Source of the DNA: Hippopus hippopus
Lineage: Eukaryota > Mollusca > Bivalvia > Cardiida > Cardiidae
NCBI GenBank assembly: GCA_946811185.2
Contig: OX328106.1
Coordinates: 7,420,777 to 7,484,776 of the forward strand
Reading direction: 5' to 3'
DNA length: 64,000 nucleotides
Of the stretch, positions 46,697 to 57,763 are shown piece by piece. A model generated the notes under the pieces. It saw only the letters and a program-made list of their open reading frames with translations, was not told the DNA's origin and made no database searches. Made by a program: the position numbers and the translations under genes. The stretch's first letter is position 1; every line of letters begins with the position of its first letter.

Positions 46697-46950
46697 TGAA
46701 ACATGCTCTGGCAAAGGGGGGCTTAATGCATTTCCGCGATGCATAATACCAAGCAAGTCATCACATAATTATGGATCCATAAAATTCATTCTATCAAAGA
46801 ACGGACTGGATCATGGGGTATAATGTGTCCTTGGACATGCACAAAATTGACCAATAGAAAAAAGTTTCGATTCAGTTAGCCTGCATAAACTGCGCAGGCT
46901 GACCCGAGTCGATACTTTTTGCAGATGCATCAGAGACCCAGAGAATGGTT
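46697..46950 (-). mobile_element. Family C MITE
   Basis: TGAAACATGCTCTGGCAAAG to CAGATGCATCAGAGACCCAG, with a weakened core and right end. Confidence 0.7.
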
Positions 46951-47040
46951 TCACAATACAAGGGAAATAACCCAAAATTCACTAGTTTTTTTATATACAT
47001 GTACTCCCCATTAAAAAACAGGGAACACGTTCCAGATTCT

Positions 47041-47420
47041 GAACCCTTAGGCTGCTAAGCGCTACTCACTGACCTTTTGCGAACAGTGTAGATCAAGATC
47101 AGACTGCACAGAACGTGCAGTCTGATCTTGTATCTACACTGTCCGATACGGAGATTTTTTTTTCCAAAACTTAAGTCTTAAATAGCATTATTCCGGTTTT
47201 ACACTCGGCCTGAAAGTTTCATTTATTTAGCTGGATAAGGGTTAACACTTAAGACACTTTTTACGACATACGAAACGTGCAGTCTGGACGTTGATCTACA
47301 CTGTCCACTTAACTGAGACACTCTGGACTAAAGCAACCATGATCTATTGCAAAGTTTTATTTGTGTCTTATTTCTTGACTGAAAATGTCCGCCGGGTTCA
47401 TTCGGCTCTCTAAGGGTTAA
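47041..47420 (+). mobile_element. Two family B MITEs sharing a TTAA
   Basis: 47041-47245 (AACCCTTAGGCTGCTAAGCG ... GGATAAGGGTTAA) and 47242-47420 (TTAACACTTAAGACAC ... CGGCTCTCTAAGGGTTAA) meet at the TTAA of 47242-47245. Confidence 0.8.
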
Positions 47421-47834
47421 ATTTTTGCAAAACTTTGTAGGAAATGGAGAGATTGCTTGTAAAGAGAAATTCTATCTTTTGTTTTCCTAAGCCCCATAAA
47501 ATTTGCACAACTCATTTTTCTTTCATTTTCTCTTAAATTGTTTATTTTAGCTTCGTTAGTTGTCTTCAACATTATCATTCATGATCGCTAACGCGCATGT
47601 CCATGTGTTCCCTAAGTTTCCTTTACAACAAAACACACTTTTCAGTCCACTGGCTGCTTTCCCACATAACCATCTTGGAAACAATATTCATCGATGAGAG
47701 AGGACTTTTTCCTGTCGCATTGATTACAACCAATAGCAAAAGGAGCTTTGCATGGCTGAAATTCGCATTCTTAACGCCTTGAATACTTTCCCTGTACGTT
47801 ATCTCCTCGAGTACATGTTTCGGCTGGACGGTGG
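47421..47834. other. Nothing recognised
   Basis: Short frames on both strands, none supported. Confidence 0.3.
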
Positions 47835-47931
47835 CGTCAAACAGCAAAGCAAAACTGCGCAGACTGACCCGTTTCGATACTTTTTAGCAGATGCATTAGA
47901 CCCCCTTTTCACAGAGCATGGCTTATATGAA
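47835..47931 (-). mobile_element. Family C MITE, right third
   Basis: GCGCAGACTGACCCG and CACAGAGCATGGCTTA; the rest is missing. Confidence 0.6.
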
Positions 47932-48163
47932 ATTTACATGCTTTCAAGAAAAAATGTTGTTTAAAGTACCTTTGGATAACAGGACTAAATTATAACCTTT
48001 CCAAGTTGCCATAAAGTCGGTTACTTTTGAGAGGCATTTTTACTAAGTTGAGAGTTGGTTGATATACAAAACGACAATCACTGAACAGTTCAACTGTGTA
48101 ATAAATAAGCAATATACAGGTACGTACAGACAGATATCATGATTCAGGCAAATGAATATACAT

Positions 48164-48430
48164 CATCCATGCTCTGTGAAATGGGGGTTAAATATGCCTG
48201 CAAAAAAAGTATCGACCCAGGTCAGCCTGCGCAGTCGGCGCAGGCTGGCCTGGATTGAAACTGTTTTTGCTAATGGTCAATTTTCTATACATCAAAGGAC
48301 CAGTGAACCTCACGATTCAGTCGCTTATTACATAAAATGGGTTTTATGGGTCCATAATCATGTGATGACTTGCTTAGTATAATGCATTACAGAGACGCAA
48401 TAAACCCCCTTTTGCCAGAACATGGTTCAT
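48164..48430 (+). mobile_element. Family C MITE running into a minisatellite
   Basis: CCATGCTCTGTGAAATGGGG to TTTTGCCAGAACATGGTTCA. Its last ~20 bp are the first half of the 30-bp tandem unit that follows. Confidence 0.8.
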
Positions 48431-48805
48431 ATAGTGTATACAGCCAGAACATGGTTCATATACATGTATACAGCCAGAACATGGTTCATATACATGTATA
48501 CAGCCAGAACATGGTTCATATACATGTATACAGCCAGAACATGGTTCATATAGTGTATACAGCCAGAACATGGTTCATATAGTGTATACAGCCAGAACAT
48601 GGTTCATGAACATGTATACAGCCAGAACATGATTCATGTACGTGTATACAGCCAGAACATGGTTCATATACATGTATCCAGCAAGAGCATGGTTCATGTA
48701 CATGTATACAGCTGGAACTTAGTTCATGTACATGTATACAGCTGGAACATGGTTCATATTCATGTATACAGCCAGAAAATGGTTCGTAAACATGTATTCA
48801 CAAAT
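48412..48805 (+). repeat. 30-bp minisatellite, about 12-13 units
   Basis: The unit GCCAGAACATGGTTCATATA plus CATGTATACA repeats with few changes, drifting towards the right end (AGCTGGAACTTAG). Because 30 is divisible by 3, it keeps frames open on both strands (YSQNMVHIHV), but there is no sign that it is a gene. Confidence 0.9.
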
Positions 48806-48894
48806 GTGTACACTTCAAAAATAAATTAACATATGCCTCAACCAACACAAAGTATAGAAACGGGATTTAAGTGCAGGGCACAACATAAGCTACT

Positions 48895-48965
48895 TCTGCT
48901 GACATTGTAGATCAAGATCAGACTGCACAGAAGGTGCACCTTTGATTAGATCTACAATGTTCGCT
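48895..48965 (+). mobile_element. Family B core fragment
   Basis: ACATTGTAGATCAAGATCAG and AGATCTACAATGTTCGC flank a rearranged palindrome centre. Confidence 0.5.
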
Positions 48966-49012
48966 ACCTTATAACATATCTTGGCAGAACAGCTATTTAA
49001 GTCTTTCTTCTT

Positions 49013-49241
49013 TTAACCCTTTACCACACAATGCAGACTTTTAGCAACCAAGGGAATGAAGCCTTTTGGAAACATTGTGGGAAAAGGAGAAAATGCTGGT
49101 AACCAGCATTTTCTCCTTTTCCCACAATGTTTTCTACCCTATCAAAGAGAAATTGCACCATTAGAGCCACATTAAAATTGTCATCTGGAAATGCTTTCAA
49201 CTTGGACAAGGCTAAAATTTTGCTGTCTGGTAAAAGATTAA
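49013..49241 (-). mobile_element. Family A MITE, full length (229 bp)
   Basis: TTAACCCTTTACCACACAAT to CTGGTAAAAGATTAA, with a perfect hairpin. Confidence 0.9.
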
Positions 49242-49313
49242 GCAAGTCCTGTTGACAGTGCATCCAAATAGCAATCAGTATAAAACAAACATACTTTTAT
49301 TACATTACAAATT

Positions 49314-49497
49314 TTAACCACTTACCAAGTAATCCAGGGTTTAAAGTCCCTGAAGAGAAACGATTTTGAAAAGGTTGTTGGAAAAATAGAAGATGCTAGT
49401 AGCTACAATGTTTTCTATCCTTTCAAAGGCAATCCCATCATTTAGCCACATGTCATATGCCCTCCACAAAGGTTTTTGTTGTTTGGTAAAGAATTAA
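49314..49497 (-). mobile_element. Family A MITE with internal deletion
   Basis: TTAACCACTTACCAAGTAAT to TTTGGTAAAGAATTAA. The hairpin's right arm is lost. Confidence 0.75.
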
Positions 49498-50219
49498 GTC
49501 ACCTTCACTGCGGCTTTTTCGGACGAATAATGGATGTGACATTTTCGTTTCTCATTAAAACTATTCATACCACCAAAATTACAATTTCATTCATTACAGA
49601 AATAATGGAAACCATCACTGTAATTCTCTTATAACTTATTTTTGAAACAATTCAGTCGATAGTATACACGAAATTAAGAAGACAACTCTATTTGGAAGTT
49701 TCTAGAAGTCCCTGGGCAGCGCCCTGTTTTAGTGTCTACAGGCGGGAAAACCTACTTTTCTGCCTAAATAAATTGGATTTCAAGACTAGAAACAATCATT
49801 TCTGTCATGTCGAAAAAAACTTTGACGAGTTGAAAGAAATACAGGCGAGTTTCACAATGCGCGTTAAAGAACAAAGACAGCACAATAAGCTGAAAGAATA
49901 AATTAGTCACATGATTAAGTCAGGTTGTTTACCATCTACTGTCTGAGGAGAAAAAAACCAAAAAGTTGTACTTCACAGATCAATTTGTGTCTTAAACTGA
50001 TATACATGTTTATTGATTGGAATTGCTACCGATTGATTCTGATGTTGATAGACTTTTAACTTTTCCATATGAGTGATATCCAGGGACGTTAGTGTATTTC
50101 AATGCGCAAGACGGTGCCCCACCAACCCCCTTCACTTAACGAAGGAACAAAGGGATAACAGTACATTTTAGTACCTGCCACGCACAATAAAAAAAAAAAG
50201 TATACTGCTCAAAATTACT
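49498..50219. other. No recognised gene
   Basis: An open frame at 49692-49901 (ending FTMRVKEQRQHNKLKE) could be an exon of the unidentified gene at 50220, but has no clear splice sites or family. Confidence 0.2.
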
Positions 50220-50454
50220 AAGGTATTATTACGGCAAGAGAACAGATGTGACACCAGATACTCTTCAGTTAACAAAGAAAAGACCATTATCATCGCATGT
50301 TGATCTTTTAGACTCAAAGAAAAGAAAACCTATAACTGCTCGTGGTACTGGAGAAAAGGTTGTCCTAGAAGAGAGTTCTGCTGGGCGTCTTACAAGATCA
50401 ATGCTTGAGTCAACCATAGACGCAACCTCTGAACTGCCAATTGACTATTGGTAG
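50220..50454 (+). CDS. Possible 3'-terminal exon of an unidentified nuclear protein
   Basis: The open frame follows a possible acceptor (TTACTAAG, AG at 50221-50222). It begins YYYGKRTDVTPDTLQ and ends RSMLESTIDATSELPIDYW before a stop. It carries a bipartite nuclear-localisation-like pattern, KKRP then KKRKP, 13 residues apart. An AATAAA lies at 50689-50694, about 235 bp after the stop, as expected for a last exon with a 3'UTR. I do not recognise the family and found no convincing upstream exon. It could be the end of a transposon protein, because a gag relict begins about 280 bp downstream. Confidence 0.3.
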
Positions 50455-50739
50455 CAGAGGTTTTGTGAATGTGTACCACTGGAAAGGTTAGTGAATGGCA
50501 GAATAGTGTGGAAAAGCTGTCTAAGGCTCGGGTATAACAAAAGTATGGCCACAGAGACTCTGTACTTACTTAAGAGTTACAGAACTTTGCTAGGAAAGTT
50601 ATAGTTTCACTTAGTTGTAGTTTGTTAGAGAGTCTTTTTGATTTGCCTTTTAACGGAAACATGTGCTGAGATGGAAATGAACAGTAAAATAAATCTTTAA
50701 ACCAAAGTGAGACTTGATTTCTTGAATTAGAATGTTTCT

Positions 50740-51975
50740 ATGACAAATGGACAATTGAATAAAGCCAACATGGTGGAGAATCTAAAGCCACAACTACGAC
50801 ACTATGAACAAAATGAAAATATCAGCCTGTTTATCAACGTGGACTTGAACAATTCACTTTATCAGCTCAACCTCCGAAGAACAGAACAGGCCAAGCTTTT
50901 CAGTAGTTCACCTTTGTTTAGAGCTCCCATTACTTCTCAACAAACCCATATATTTATTGAATCAGCCCTCCGGGTTTAGCTACAAACAGATGAAAATATT
51001 TGACAGATTGTCACATGAAGACGCGCACCATTTTATTACTGAATTTGAATCTCATTTGGTGCTGATGAACGTGGATTTAAGCTCCAAGACACCAATGGCA
51101 GCTTTTAGGTTACAGTTACGTGGGTCAGCACTGACTTGGTTTAATACCTTGAACCAGATTAGTTTAACGTAGACTTCCCTGAAAGCGGCTTTTCTGGTTG
51201 AAAATGTGTATTATATTGATAACTGAGGAAGCGGCTTTCTAAAACTTGACTGTTCAGGCAGGTCTTACTATTGAAGAATCCCATGCATTAACTCTTTACC
51301 AAACGAAAAAATTGTGGACTTGTCCAAATTGAAAGCACTTGCAGACGACAAAATAAAAATGGCTCAAAAATTGAAATTTGTCTTGGGAAGGGTAGAAAAC
51401 GTTGTGGGAAAAGGAGAAAATGCTGGTTACCAGCATTTTCTCCTTTTCCCACAATGTTTTCAAAATGCTTCTTTCTCAGGGTCGTTAAAAGTCGGGATTG
51501 TGTGGTAAAGAGTTAATTCAGGATCAGGGTACCAGACTGAACAAGTCCAAGAGAGATATGGTACATGTAGCCCGCTTCACCAATGTTCTTACCATCCAAC
51601 TTGCCTTTTTTTGTCCAAGCCAGTAGATCCACAAACTTTAGGGAATATAGCAAAAACAGAGGGTGCTCGTGGATACTGTTCATTTGACACATTTGTTGCT
51701 GCAGCTACAAAAATGGAACAATCTCAATTGCCCAAACAGCCTCAGAAACACTGATCACCCTAGAAAATTTAGACGTTGTTACAAAGGTCATGCTATCGGT
51801 TACGTCAAACCTGATTGTCAATGTACTGGCTAAGTAGGCAAGAATCCTGATATGATTTGCCAGCTTTGTGTCCAAAAAGGAAATAGCGCCATGTAATTGT
51901 GCACTTAATCTAATGTCTACACTGACAACATTTATGAGTAACGTTAAATGCCAGATATGCGACAATCTAACTATA
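50740..51975 (+). pseudogene. Decayed Gypsy-type (LTR retrotransposon) gag, split by a family A MITE
   Basis: The first part (50740-51172, with a frame change near 50960) ends in KIFDRLSHEDAHHFITEFES and RLQLRGSALTWFNTL, the retrotransposon gag signature in which a short domain ends with ALTWFN. After the insertion at 51288-51516 the coding trace continues with TKMEQSQLPKQPQ, then a degenerate zinc knuckle (RRCYKGHAIGYVKPDC, NPDMICQLC) interrupted by several stops. No protease or reverse transcriptase follows within the next kilobases. The element is a dead fragment. Confidence 0.6.
51288..51516 (+). mobile_element. Family A MITE (229 bp) inserted in the gag relict
   Basis: TTAACTCTTTACCAAACGAA to GTGTGGTAAAGAGTTAA with a perfect hairpin. 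gag-like coding traces lie on both sides. Confidence 0.9.
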
Positions 51976-52109
51976 GAATGCTCACAGTTAAACTCTGGGG
52001 TCGGGAGCCCACCTCTCAGGCCTAACAACTAACTTCTCACAGGAAACTTTATATGGCACTATATTATTAATCTTATGATCGCAAGGAGAGAGAGAGAACC
52101 CTGAAATAT

Positions 52110-52850
52110 ATTATGAGCGAGACCTCCTCTCAGACAAGCCGATCTCAGTCAGATAGTAAAGAAAGACCATTATCACCCCTCTAGATGACTGAAGTGAAAA
52201 AGGCTGATAAAATGAGTGAGCCTCATCCTGTATCGATGGAGTAAACTGAAACCCCATGTATAGCTGGTGTTGAGGAACTTAATACAAGTATCATGGCACT
52301 GCCGATGCCATTAAAATATCATTCCTCAATGGACTTGAACAGTTGGTAAAATCTGTGATGACAGTTTCAGTCCGGTCAATCGTTGATAGGGTATTGTCAG
52401 GTCTACAAGTTTTGATAGTGTCACTCGAGCATATAAACAGCAACCTGGTCAAGGAGAATCAGCACCTTGCCAAACGAACTAAAATAAAAGTCAAGAACTT
52501 GGGAGAGAACTAGCTGGATTCCAGACAATCCTGCCAAAGAAGATGCAGTCAATGCAAGTCTCAACATTTGTAAATGTCTTACTGTAAGTATGTAAAAGAA
52601 GACATCAACAAATCTTATATTGCCAAACCTGATTGACGCAAACCTTGTTCCATCATTGTGAAATTAGCACCTTACAGAATTAGACAACTATTATAGCCAT
52701 TCTTGCGTCTTCATAAATGTACACGCCAAAGAAGCAGTCTCCTGTACCATAGCAGACGACTTTTTTATAGGCAGGGGCCGTCAGCAGTCCCTGGACATCA
52801 GATGGAGCGATACTTGTGAAGGGCGTAGACAACAAAATCCATCTGGTTAG
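52110..52850 (+). pseudogene. Probable non-LTR retrotransposon ORF1 relict
   Basis: Across several frames there is a heptad-like stretch (GLEQLVKSVMTVSVRSIVDR, then LEHINSNLVKENQHLAKRTK). It is followed by SYIAKPD, a stop, RKPCSIIVKLAPYRIRQ, which resembles the PRSIIVKF.sYk.R segment after the coiled coil in LINE ORF1 proteins. Stops and frameshifts break it throughout. The identification rests on these two patterns only. Confidence 0.35.
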
Positions 52851-53750
52851 CCATTTTAACTGTTGGATGTCTGAAAGACATTGCTAATATATGTCCAAAT
52901 TTCAAAGTCACTGTAAGGCATATTTCTTTGGATATCTGTGGAAAATTCGTTAGCAAGACCTAATATTCTGCAGTCTGTTAGGTGTTTTATTACAACCTCC
53001 CTTTTAAATTGTGATAAGACAAATAACAACTAAGGACTGAAGTGTCTATACAATAGCCATTGCTGTCACTAGTCTGTATGGAATGGATCGAGGAAAAATA
53101 TTTATGAGACAGATCAGTTTAGAGACCAATTTTTGATAGTATTTTAGGATTTTTTCTCCATAAAACACAATATGTATTCTATTGAATTATTGTAGTTGCA
53201 CATGTGCTCTAAAATGAAACGGCCAAAGCACTAGTTGTCTGAACTCAATGCATATTAAATTATACGTTTATACGGTTATTGCTGACTCCTAGCCGCTCAA
53301 CATATCAATGCTGAGCAACGATGAGTATAAGTACAACGGTCATGGTAAGTATATGGACCGCTAAGAACTACTAAAAACTACGAAAGCTGTAATAGACACT
53401 TAGAACTTTTGAGAAGCGCTTGAACGGACCAAGAAATGAAACTCTGCCGTCGTGGTTTAACATCAGCAAATTTACCACGTCTGTGAAAAAATGCTGAAAA
53501 GAAATAAAGCATTTTTAATAAAAAAATCCATTTTAGTTATATTCTAGGCTTACCTATGAATTAGGGGCACATATATGTTTTCTATTGTTTAAACATTGGC
53601 TAAATTTGTTATGTTGACACATTTTTCTTTTTATGTTAATCTGCTATATTTCCCTCTTCATATTATCAATACTATGTATAAAATACACATGACAATGCTA
53701 TCAAAGTATGATCCAGTTTGCATAATAGGGAACACGTTGGTACAGGAAAT
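52851..53750. other. Nothing recognised
   Basis: AT-rich, probably retroelement debris or spacer. Confidence 0.3.
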
Positions 53751-53984
53751 CCTATGTCTACTTCAGCAGACAGGTACCGACAGAATAAAAGAAAACACAC
53801 TGAAAATGAGTCATCCTCTTCTCTAAAAAGCAACCTAAGCACTGATATAGAGCTACCCTTGAACATATATGTACAATGCCAGCTATCATCTCCCTCTACC
53901 AATCAAAAAGGGCAGTCATCAGTCTTGGAAAGCTTTGCAGCTGATGAGTACAACCTGAATTCAAAACCCTGTCTCACCCTGTAA
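53751..53984 (+). CDS. Unidentified short ORF
   Basis: An ATG-started frame of 77 codons, Ser/Asn/Lys-rich and hydrophilic, ending SFAADEYNLNSKPCLTL. No family is recognised. It could be the start of a retroelement ORF or an exon. Confidence 0.15.
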   Translation, partial: PMSTSADRYRQNKRKHTENESSSSLKSNLSTDIELPLNIYVQCQLSSPSTNQKGQSSVLESFAADEYNLNSKPCLTL

Positions 53985-54193
53985 CAGCTCTCTATTTGCA
54001 AACACAGCTGTCTGTAATATCAGATCTTAGAACACTGACGTCGAAAACAACGTCAATCATGGCTTATCTATATTATATTTTCACGGTAAGCTGGCGTAAA
54101 TAATGAGGAAAACTTGCAAGAACTTTAAATAAGCATGGTGTTAAATTTTTTGCCTACATATGAAGAATCCCTACTGGCGAAAAATTAAACCTA

Positions 54194-54538
54194 ATGCAGA
54201 ATGGTAAATTCTTTACAGTCGAATGGCTTATCAGAATTGTAAACAGTGACACTATCCTAGTAAAAGCAGTACCCTACGGTAAAAGAGAAAATGTGTACAG
54301 TGTTCCTCACGCGACCCATCACGGTGATCTCGTGGCATGGGATAGCATGAAGTCTAGAATATGTAAAACGCAATTCCTACTGACAGACAGAGGAGAGAAA
54401 CAAGCAGATGTCTTGTTTGTGTTTGAAAGGGAAGGTATAGCATTTACTAAGAAACAAGTTCAAGGTAAGAAAACCCCTGTGCCATTCTCGAGATCTTCAG
54501 CTCATACAGAAGACCATTTTGAGTCTGCAAAAGTATAA
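54194..54538 (+). CDS. Unidentified ORF, 114 codons, ATG-started
   Basis: The intact frame encodes MQNGKFFTVEWLIRIVNSDT and later TQFLLTDRGEKQADVLFVFE. It is more protein-like in composition than surrounding frames, but I do not recognise it. It lies in a stretch with other short coding-like frames (53751-53984 beginning MSTSADRYRQNKRKHTENES; 54830-55005; 55321-55484). It may be a host exon group or retroelement debris. No function is proposed. Confidence 0.2.
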   Translation: MQNGKFFTVEWLIRIVNSDTILVKAVPYGKRENVYSVPHATHHGDLVAWDSMKSRICKTQFLLTDRGEKQADVLFVFEREGIAFTKKQVQGKKTPVPFSRSSAHTEDHFESAKV

Positions 54539-55320
54539 GTCACTTAAATGCACAACAACTACAAGAAACGAGTAAGTTGGTTTATTGGGCTACCAGAAAA
54601 TTTGCACAGATGATTCATAACTGTTGTTGAATATCAAGGAACTCTCGATGCACATCCCTAAGGGATTTCAAAAGTTAATGTAGAATGTAATGCCAGCATG
54701 AAACCGAGTACCATTTAGATGATTTAAGACACTGCAAAGCGGCATGCAACTCCCGCACAGACTTATGAAAGCTGAAATATTGGGAGAATTCTCTAGACTT
54801 TCCAAGAAATTTGCAGCAGTGTCGGAATTTCCAAAAAAAAAAACAAAATGGCATGAACAACAAACCGTCACAAAATGAAGCAGGTGAGATTCTAGAAGTA
54901 ATCAAACTTTTCAGTCACGGGCATCCATACGTAGCCAAAATAATTCAAGCCAGAGACATACTTTTCAGCCAATTATTATATGCTACACTTCTGAACAACT
55001 ACTAGACTTACTCTTGTTCCTAATGTCACATGGTGGTGGATTGGAGTGGATAAAACTTTTCATATTGCTGTGTAACAAAAATAGTATCTTAAAAGTCACA
55101 ACGCTGTGCGGAGGTAGTCTGAGGAACCTTCCCTTATGATGGGCCCAGTGATGCTTTACTACGATGGAAAACTTTCTACCCGAGATTTTCCTCACACATC
55201 AAAGCACACTTACAACAAGACATCAACAAATTTTGAAATATTATTTGTTACAGATAACAAGAAAGCCTAATCCAATGTGACAGATGACTTTCCCGAGGCA
55301 ACAAGAAATTCTTTTTTTTT

Positions 55321-55484
55321 TCAGCCACTTCAGTGAAAGAGTTGAAGCAATGAAGTGGAAACTGAAACAATATCATAAGGGAAAACAATATCTGGGAAAA
55401 CGGAGTAGACTGTTTTTGAAGACAAACTTGAGAACAAGACTTGAGTTAGGAATGAAAATCTCGAAAAAAAAAAAAAAAGCCTAA
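55321..55484 (+). other. Coding-like fragment after a strong acceptor-like tract
   Basis: TTTTTTTTTTTCAG at about 55310-55323 precedes an open Lys/Arg-rich frame (HFSERVEAMKWKLKQYHKGK, then KRSRLFLKTNLRTRLELGMK) that ends in an A-run and stop. No family is recognised. The A-run may mark a retrocopied end. Confidence 0.15.
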
Positions 55485-55834
55485 GACAAAATTCTGCTTT
55501 CATCCAATAATTACTTGCATGTAACTTGAAAAGTTCACTCATATTAATGGAAAAGGAAACATTGCATTAAGATCATTTTGCTCTTAGAAAATCTTATGTA
55601 TTAGTAATTAACATGAGATGCCTTTTTGTTCATATAGGTCTGTAAATATATAATTTAACTGAGAAACTTTACTTTCTTTCCATATTTCGACCTCGAAATA
55701 TTTCATTGTGAAATCAATTTGTAGTGCATTAACTTAGTGGTAATCATGGTAAAATGGGTCTGATAAAAGATGCAAATTATCTAACAAACTATACTAGAAA
55801 GAAACTTATGATCTGAAGGTAGAGCACATGCATA

Positions 55835-56085
55835 TGGGCCATGCTCTTTGAAAAGGGGGAAAAGTATCGACCCAGGTCAGCCTGCGCAGTCCGCGCAGGC
55901 TGACCTAGGCCAAAACTTTTCGCTATTGGTCAATAATTTTCTGTATGTCAAAAGACCAGTCTACCTGACAACTCAGCCGGTTGTTGGACAAAATGGACTT
56001 TAAGGATCCATGGACATGTGACGACATGCTTAGTATCATGCATCACAGAGATGCATTAAGCCCCATTTTGTCAGAGCATGGCTCA
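55835..56085 (+). mobile_element. Family C MITE
   Basis: TGGGCCATGCTCTTTGAAAA to GTCAGAGCATGGCTCA, core GTCAGCCTGCGCAGTCCGCG. Confidence 0.85.
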
Positions 56086-56229
56086 TGTATTTGTACACAT
56101 GATACATGTACATTTAATTGTATTGGAAACATAGGATTATTGAATATGTGAGAAACAGGTTTGTTCAAATTCTAGATTTGTCATCCATTTGTGATAATGA
56201 GACAGTTTAATCAGGCTCACAAAATCTGT

Positions 56230-56510
56230 GCAGAAATCTCGCCCATTTTTTGGCAGGCCATCGTCTCTGTTTCCAGATGTTACATGTATCTCTCAAAAAC
56301 TAAAATCTCATCAGGAAATAGTTATCTATACTAAAGACAAGCAAGCAGGTACATTTCAGCATATTCGTCTTCTCTGGGAAATCCCTGCATACTTGTTTAT
56401 AACAAGCTGCTTGTCTCATAAGGATGACCTCTTGGACAAGTTTTATCATATCTTTGATCATGTCCTTTTATCGACCGGGCCTGTATGGTGTAAACATGGT
56501 CTTCAGTAGC
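56230..56510 (+). pseudogene. Unidentified coding-like fragment 1 of 3
   Basis: A possible acceptor (AATCTGTGCAG) precedes the frame KSRPFFGRPSSLFPDVTC, then IRLLWEIPAYLFITSCLSHK, ending at a TAG after WCKHGLQ. The composition looks like a folded protein. A block of family A MITEs starts at 56588, and further coding-like pieces follow it. I infer a host gene or large transposon ORF cut up by MITEs. Confidence 0.25.
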
Positions 56511-56587
56511 TTGACTGTCCCTTGCCATATTGTATGTGCTCTAAAACTGTTTGCAAGCATATCTCCTGAAATTCAATAAGAAACTGT

Positions 56588-57292
56588 TTTAACCCTTTAT
56601 CAAATAATAGTGAGTTTAACTCTTTACCAAACAACAAAATTATGGACTGGTCCAAATTGAAAGCCTTCGCAGACAACAAAATAAATGTGACTGAAAAATT
56701 GAAATTTGTTTTGGGTAGGGTAGAAAACATTGTGGGAAAAGGAGAAAATGCTGGTTTCCAGCATTTTCTCCTTTTCCCACAATGTTTTCAAAAGGCTTCT
56801 TTCTCAGGGTCGTTAAAAGTCGAGTTTGTTTGGTAAAGGGTTAAACAATACTAAGAAAGATATCTATATTGAAAACATATGCAGACAACAAATTTAATGA
56901 GGTTTAAACGATTTGATCTGTCTTTGAAAGGATAAAAACATTGTGTGCAAAGGAGGAAATACTGGTTACCAGTATTTTCTCCTTCTCCCACAAGGTTTTC
57001 AAAAGCTTTCTTTCTCGACATCATTAAAACTCGAGATTGTATGGTAGGGTTCACAAAGTTGTCTTAACTCTTTGCCACACAATTCCGACTTTTTTTATGA
57101 CCCTGACAGAGAAAGCTTTTGAAAACATTATGGGAAAAGGAGAAAAGGCTGGTAACCAGCATTTTCTCCTTTTCCCATAATGTTTTCTACCCTCCCCAAA
57201 ACAAATTTAATGTTTGAGTCACATCTGATTTGTCCTTGCAAATGCTTTTAATTTTAACCAGTCTGTAATTTTGTCGTTTGGGAAAGAGTTAA
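56588..57292. mobile_element. Array of family A MITEs
   Basis: A 28-bp terminal stub at 56588-56615, an intact plus copy 56616-56844 (229 bp, perfect hairpin), a plus copy 56841-57048 starting from its TTAA, and an intact minus copy 57064-57292 (229 bp). Confidence 0.85.
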
Positions 57293-57299
57293 ATATCAC

Positions 57300-57490
57300 T
57301 GAGTGTCAAGAAGGATGAAGTGCATTTCACACAAACTCTGTATGTTCAGGGGGAGACATTGCTTCCAGAACTAAGTGTATTGGTTTTGCTCGAACACTGG
57401 AAAGTGGCTTGGATTTCACAGACAGTTCTGCACTGGCCCTGCGATACAACTGCAATAGTGTTGAAAATGGGGGTACAAAATACAACTGAT
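57300..57490 (+). pseudogene. Unidentified coding-like fragment 2 of 3
   Basis: The frame between a family A array and a family C copy encodes LSVKKDEVHFTQTLYVQGET and LSVLVLLEHWKVAWISQ. No stop is present until the A-run at about 57499. It may belong with the fragments at 56230-56510 and 57764-57998. Confidence 0.25.
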
Positions 57491-57511
57491 CATACAAAAA
57501 AAAAAGGGGGG

Positions 57512-57763
57512 GGTAGTCTCTGGCAAAACGGGGTTAATGCATCTCTGTGATCCTGTAAACAAAGCAAGTCATCACGCCATTATGGATCCATAAACCTCAT
57601 TTTGTCTAACAACCAATGGAATCCTGAGGTAGATTTAGACACGCACAAAATTTACCAAATGCAAAAAGTTTTGGCACAAGTTAGCCTGCGCGGACTGTGC
57701 AGGCTGACCTGGTTCGATACTTTTTGCAGATGGATTGAACTCGCTTTTCACAGAGCATGACTT
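57512..57763 (-). mobile_element. Family C MITE
   Basis: CTCTGGCAAAACGGGGTTAA to CACAGAGCATGACTTA, core TTAGCCTGCGCGGACTGTG. Confidence 0.75.

Noticed and set aside
48412..48805. Regularly spaced 30-bp repeats, considered as a CRISPR-like array or a repetitive secreted protein
   Set aside because: Units are contiguous without unique spacers, and the genome is eukaryotic. The open frame follows from a unit length divisible by 3 that lacks stop codons. It is a minisatellite.
49021..49263. Open frames encoding NIVGKGENAGYQHFLLFPQCF-type peptides, repeated in many places
   Set aside because: They are translations of the family A hairpin and occur wherever a copy lies, on either strand. They have no independent coding evidence.
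55330..55542. Missing PEX26 membrane-anchor exon (hydrophobic minus-strand frame)
   Set aside because: The hydrophobicity comes from a reversed A-run and Lys-rich plus-strand sequence. There is no matching acceptor phase and no resemblance to the PEX26 tail.
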